Below, one piece after another: positions 59,576-64,000 of a stretch of 64,000 nt of DNA (positions within the stretch are counted from its first letter, which is position 1; every line of letters starts with the position of its first letter). This DNA comes from Limonium bicolor (lineage: Eukaryota; Streptophyta; Magnoliopsida; Caryophyllales; Plumbaginaceae), in contig CM041776.1 in NCBI GenBank assembly GCA_023374045.1, positions 122,417,733-122,481,732 on the forward strand, read 5' to 3'. The notes under the pieces were generated by a model. The model ran no database searches, had not been told where the DNA came from, and was given only the letters and a program-made list of their open reading frames with translations. Position numbers and translations under genes: made by a program.

Positions 59576-60698
59576 CGGTTTCGCGCTGAGCGCTAGCCTC
59601 AGCGCCTGAAGTTCCCACTGTGTACAGGGTATTCCTTCATGGAACTTTCTCCTTTCCCTTCCGACTTCCGGATAAGGATGGCTGTCCTGCCGGTCCACTA
59701 GTACAGGTGATGTTCTGCGGCGCCTGGCCTCCTCTTGGTCCGCCCGCCTCATTAGCTGGTGTTCTCTGTGAACCTCTACCTCCCTTGTATACTCAGCTCC
59801 CTGGATTGGAAAAGCATTCATACTCCCTATGACCTTCCTTTTTGCAATAGCGGCACTCCCCCTTCCTTCTTGTGCAATCTACGCCTGGGTGATCATTTCC
59901 ACAGCGTTTACAGTAATAGTTACGTCGGGTTGGCTTATTGCCTCTAGGTGGTGCTGTTCGTAGTGGCTGAGCATCAATAGCTGGACCGGTCAGACGAGGG
60001 ACCTGCTCCTTCGTCTTCTCACCATGGAATTCCTTCCGCCCCTTCTTATTTTCAAAGAATTTCTTCCCCTTCTTGCAGTAACCGCCAGAGGTTGCTCCAC
60101 CATCATCTCCTTCAGTACTCTTTCTCTTCTTTCTTTCTGCGTCGGAGTAGTCGACTCCTGGTATATAGTCCAACAAACTGGTGATCCGTGCGTAGTACTG
60201 GTCAACTGTTTGACTCCCTTGGATTAAGGTCTCGATCTCTTGCCTTTTTTTCTACTTTATGTGTTCGGGGTAGAATTTCTCCCGCAACACTTCTACAAAC
60301 GCTGTCCATCCAAAGTTTGGTGTAGCTCTACGGTGGCCCTCTACAGACCGCCACCAAATGTCAGCTGCGTCTTTCAGGTTGTACGCGGCGATGTCGACCT
60401 GCTGGTCTTCTGGAACTCTGACAGCCTTGAACGCCTTCTGGTGCTCCACTATGAATTTCTCCAGTGCGGCGGGGTCCGGTTCCCCTGAATAAATTGGTAC
60501 TCTCGCGTCTGCAATGCTCTTTAACCAGTTGGTTTCCCTGGGCCGCGGCGGGTGGGGTATGGCTCCCGTAAGTTGAGCTCCTAGCTGATGTGCGAAGTCT
60601 ACCATGGCCGCTACTAGGCCTTGTACTGTTGGAACATCCGCCGGTGTCTCGTCATCGCGTCCACAGCTGCCTCCACGTGGTCTTTCTCTTGTCGACAT
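59576..60698 (-). pseudogene. gag: gag of element E
   Basis: Starts at an ATG (60698) with an Arg/Gly-rich N-terminus like the gag of B, followed by NWLKSIADARVPIYSGE and LKDAADIWW. A TAG (60254-60252) interrupts the frame, which then continues to two zinc-knuckle-like motifs, CX2CX3HX4C and CX2CX4HX4C (about 59870-59815). A segment between the core (YSD) and the KR-rich part is shorter than in B, consistent with a deletion covering the place of intron 1. The frame stops near 59793. Another frame stays open to a donor-like CCG|GTAAGC at 59575, equivalent to the third donor of B. Confidence 0.85.
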
Positions 60699-60879
60699 CT
60701 ATAACAGTATACTATCATTTCTACTCGGTTGCTACACCGTCATATACAATCACAGTCATGTAAGTAAGCTAACTACTAGCAATAAAATATCCCTAGGGTT
60801 TTTCTAAGTCACGAATCCTCACGGACGTTTCCCGTATCCCAATATTCCTATGCTCATTGTCCTAGACTCAGTATCTTTC

Positions 60880-60907
60880 ATCAGAGCGGTACTCCACTCT
60901 GATACCA
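60880..60907 (-). other. Primer binding site of E with stem-loop
   Basis: Minus-strand TGGTATCAGAGT (60907-60896), one base different from the iMet site in A, B and C. The overlapping stem ATCAGAGTGG/CCGCTCTGAT (60903-60880) has an AGTA loop and one G-U pair. Confidence 0.85.
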
Positions 60908-60912
60908 CTTTT

Positions 60913-61451
60913 TGTAACACCCCTAATCCTAAACATGTAGTAACGTCGCAAGTCGTAGCATAATGAATAACAAATCGCAGCGGAAAATAAAACTATCTAC
61001 CTTGGTGTTACACGCCGTCACTCACCCTTGTGAGCAACAAGGCAACCTTACTCTTTCCAACAGTACAACTCCTCACGCTATGATGAACAGATACTGAGCA
61101 CTCTAATTATTATAACCCAAATCCAACTAAATGAGCAACTAACTGAACACAACAACTTTCCTAATACAATACATAATAAAACCAACGGTGTTTGTTGAAA
61201 ACACTTCAGCTACCCCCGTGTCCCGCACTCCGGCTTGAGTCTTCTTCAATAACCTGGAATATTTGGCCCATTGAAGGGCTCAGCAATCGAAATGCTGGTA
61301 TGCTAAATGTAGTCTTAAATCATTTGGATTCCTTAAGTCGTTTTAGCCATCTTGATATTAGATTCATTGCATAAAATACCGGTTTACAATGATAACAGTA
61401 ATAACTGTAAACATTTAACGATCACATAGCAATTCACCTGTAAACACCAGT
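60913..61451 (-). repeat. Partial 5' LTR of element E
   Basis: Begins TGTAACACCCC, the reverse complement of the LTR end. It contains the terminal hairpin (about 61011-61042) and twin hairpins (61252-61297) with their own stem sequences and a CAG|GT junction at 61256-61252. It is cut at 61451 by LTR F. Confidence 0.85.
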
Positions 61452-62866
61452 TGAAATACCCCAAACTTAGATATGGTGTTTAAATGATAAACTAAGATAT
61501 AAGGAGGCTAAATAATGCCTTAGAAACATTAAGAAACATTTCTAATCAAAGAAATATAAGGAAACACCAAAAGAGCAGTTTAAGCAAAAACGTGCTCTAA
61601 GCTTGGAGAGACATGGGAGAGCACCCAAATATGTTCTAAGACCTTAGTAATATCCTAATGGTCATTTTAAATCAATTACCAAAGAAAACCAAGCTTGAAA
61701 ACAGTTAAAACACAAAATGTGCTTTAAGGAGTCTTAAAGCACGTTTTTGAAAAATTGTCTTGTAAATGAGTTTTGAATGGCTAAATGTCCATCATTACTC
61801 TTTAATTAACATGTGTACTATATAGTATCACATTTGGAAGTCTATATCAATGGGAAATCAAAATTTTCACAACAATGTGCCTTGTTTTGGTGAATAGTGA
61901 ATTAATTAAGCTAGTTTATAACATAAGTCTATATAAGTGAGACATTTGGTCAACAAAGACTTAAGTACCCTCATTATTAAAAGGGGGCCGGTTTCTTAGG
62001 AGGTGAGTCACCACCTTCATGAGTCATTAAGCAAATAAGAAAGCAAATGGGAGTTATAAAGTAAAAGCACTATTCACCTTTTACATAAATATAACACTTT
62101 ATTAGTTCTCTCTCCTCACTTCTTCATTCTCCTTTGTTTTCCCACTGTTTGAGCTGCTCCTCCTTCTTCCCATTCACGTAAAACTCAACCTCCATGAAAG
62201 CTCCATCCTTCCTTGGTCACATCTTACTCATTTTAGCTCCAAATCCAAAACAAAATACATACTCTTCTTAGTTAGCTCAAGCTCCTTCTTTCTATCTTTT
62301 CAAAACTTCAAGAGCTTCATTTTGGTGCCAAGTCAAACCACCATTAGAGGAGGAAATCCAAGTTTGGAGACTCCATTGGCATCTCCATTCTCTTAAGGTA
62401 AAGAAAGTGTAAGAAAATCTAGGTTTCCACCATTTCTTCACATGTCCGAAAATTAGTGCTCATGACTCCATGTTTATGCCTGTCTATTGTTTCTACTCTT
62501 CAAAGGAGAGAGGAGGTCCTTCTTGCTTCATATCCAAGTTTGTCTTGAGAAACCAAGTTAAACAATCACATTAATACCTTAAAGCTATATTTTAACCTAG
62601 GTGTTGTTCCTAGGGTAAGTGTTACCTATACTCATTGGAGTCATTGGATATTGGTTAGAACATTGGCAAGGAGATACACATTGGTGACCGAGATGAACAA
62701 AGAAAGACCTAAGGAAGAAAGCTTTTTAAGCTTGTAAAAGAACAAGGTAAATTACTTACCTCAAGATGTCTTGTTGTTTAAGGGAATGGGATTTAGGTAT
62801 ATGATGAGTTTAGTGTAGAGTTTTAATATTGGGAAGGTGTTATAAAACCTAGAAAACAATGACTAT
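61452..62866 (+). repeat. LTR F, left part, B-like
   Basis: Starts TGAAATACCCC and follows the first 1.4 kb of the B LTR, including the U3 palindrome (61719-61742) and the donor-like AAG|GTAA site. There is no polypurine tract upstream, so it is the left end of an element or solo LTR inserted in E's LTR. It is interrupted by G. The left flank is CCAGT. Confidence 0.85.
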
Positions 62867-64000
62867 TGAAATACCCCAAACCTTAATAAGTGGTTTAAAT
62901 ATTAAAAAAATAAATTAATAAGACTAAAAGAGTCGAGACTTATAAATTAAGTAAACCATTTAATAAATAGTAAATACAAATTAATTGCCAAAAAAAAAAT
63001 TGGAAAACTGACTTATAATGAGTTTTGAATGGCTAAATGTCCATCATTACTCTTTAATTAATATGTGTACTATTTAGTATCACATTCGGAAGTTTAAATT
63101 AATAAGGAATCAAGAATTTCGTTTCAAAGTGCCTTGTTATTATGAATAGTAACTAAAATAAGCTAGTTTGTAATATATGTTAACATATGTAATTTATTGA
63201 GCAATAAAGGCTAAATAACCCCTTTTATTAAATGTGGGTCGTTATGCATGCGGTGAGTCACACCCTTGCTAATTGATTGAGCAATAAGTGAGTATTCTAA
63301 AAAGCACTATTTGCTTACGTGAGAAATATCCTTAAAAGCAACTACCATCAATCATTCTCTTAATCCCTTCATTCTTCCTTATTATCTCACGTAGCCATCT
63401 CCTTCCTTTTCTCTCTTTCACGATCGAACAGCACCAGCACAAATGCAACTTCAGATCCTTGTAACTTCTGGCTCACTTGTCCAAATCTAAAACCGAGACC
63501 ACCGATCTCTTAGTTTCATCAAGCTCTTCGACTTAGTCCTTTCAAATCTTCAAGAGCTCTCCATTTTGTGCCAAGAGGAATCTCCATGGAAGGAGCTTGA
63601 GTTCATCTTCTTACGTATTATTCTTCTCCTTTGCTTCAAGGTATGGAAACCTCAAAGAAAAATGGTGTTTCCTCCACGTTTTATGTTAACCAAGAATAGC
63701 TTAAAATTCCTTTGAAAAATGAACGTACGATGTCTACTGAAACTACCTAAAGAGCCAATGGTAAATGACTTAGAAAAATGCTCTCAGAGAGGTTAGTAAA
63801 GACATACGTACTGCTGTTTGTATTTGCAGGTGAAAGGCAATATATTGTGGAAATTCAGTGTTTAAGATTATTGCATTTTAAGAGCCTAAGAGCTATGCAA
63901 ATTTAAATTGTGCACTATGTTGTTATGTGGTGTATATTTGGTGAAGTTTTGAGTATAAGAGTGTACTGGGAAGTTTATACAAGTGATGGGTGTAAATAAC
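62867..64000 (+). repeat. LTR G, left part, runs off the window
   Basis: Starts TGAAATACCCC after ACTAT, inside F. The first 140 bp diverge from B; the rest is B-like (for example an acceptor-like TTTGCAG|GTGAAAGG at about 63829). The U3 palindrome is missing. The right end lies outside the window. Confidence 0.75.

Larger units (their letters stand above)
57586..61451 (-). mobile_element. Element E: older minus-strand gypsy element with AlkB relic
   Basis: Reading right to left: partial 5' LTR (61451-60913), primer binding site (60907-60896), gag (60698-59576), a probable intron, AlkB relic (about 59440-58950), then degraded sequence to 57586 where A interrupts it. A weak protease-like NTGERTNF reading lies near 58535. 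The 3' half is missing from the window. Order and spacing match B, but the sequence is strongly diverged and broken. Confidence 0.8.

Noticed and set aside
59575..59620. GCGCTGAGCGC-type inverted repeat near the end of E gag, with a looser copy near 58740
   Set aside because: Short and imperfect, with no matching structure in B. It was not developed further.

Overview
This 64-kb window is plant nuclear DNA, probably from an angiosperm with a large, repeat-rich genome. It consists almost entirely of LTR retrotransposons nested inside one another. I see no host gene, rRNA, tRNA gene or CRISPR. The evidence is repeated long terminal repeats of 4.2-4.6 kb starting TGAAATACCCC and ending GGGGTGTTACA, an initiator-tRNA-Met primer binding site (TGGTATCAGAGC), polypurine tracts directly before LTR starts, 5-bp target duplications, and a Ty3/gypsy polyprotein (gag, PR, RT, RNase H, INT, chromodomain). 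The chromodomain and domain order point to the Tekay/Del-like chromoviruses. The species cannot be fixed from this sequence.

Layout, using my own labels. D (1-5436) is the 3' end and 3' LTR of an element inserted in A. A (5437-57585) is a non-coding element in a tandem internal-LTR-internal-LTR arrangement: internal copy 1 5437-9809, shared LTR 9810-14417, internal copy 2 14418-24166, last LTR 24167-25848 continued at 54677-57585. S (14670-19251, minus strand) is a solo LTR in A with target duplication GGTAG. B (25849-54671, duplication TGAGG) is inserted in A's last LTR and is the only element with long coding domains. C (38227-52320, duplication AAAAG) is a non-coding element inserted in B's 3' LTR. 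E (57586-61451, minus strand) is an older coding element interrupted by A on the left. F (61452-62866) is a partial LTR inserted in E's LTR, and G (62867 to the window end) is a partial LTR inserted in F.

The most interesting signal is in B. Between gag and protease lies a nearly complete AlkB-like 2-oxoglutarate/Fe(II) dioxygenase domain (31805-32544) with the HxD...H iron ligands and the RxNxTxR motif. Gag carries three predicted short introns whose phases fit. The third donor (31673) can join in frame either to the AlkB exon (acceptor 31804) or, skipping it, to the protease-pol exon (acceptor 32699). An AATAAA signal follows the AlkB stop. This suggests alternative terminal exons giving Gag-AlkB or Gag-Pol. 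A decayed AlkB homologue sits at the same place in the diverged minus-strand element E, so the domain appears to be an established part of this lineage and not a one-off capture.

The LTR families differ in sequence but share structured modules: a stem-loop over the primer binding site with compensatory changes, twin hairpins with stable tetraloops just before a CAG|GT junction, a palindrome in U3, and central arrays of inverted repeats whose stem sequence is specific to each family. The non-coding families A and C keep only eroded traces of pol but share termini, primer site and polypurine tracts with B, so they were probably mobilised in trans.
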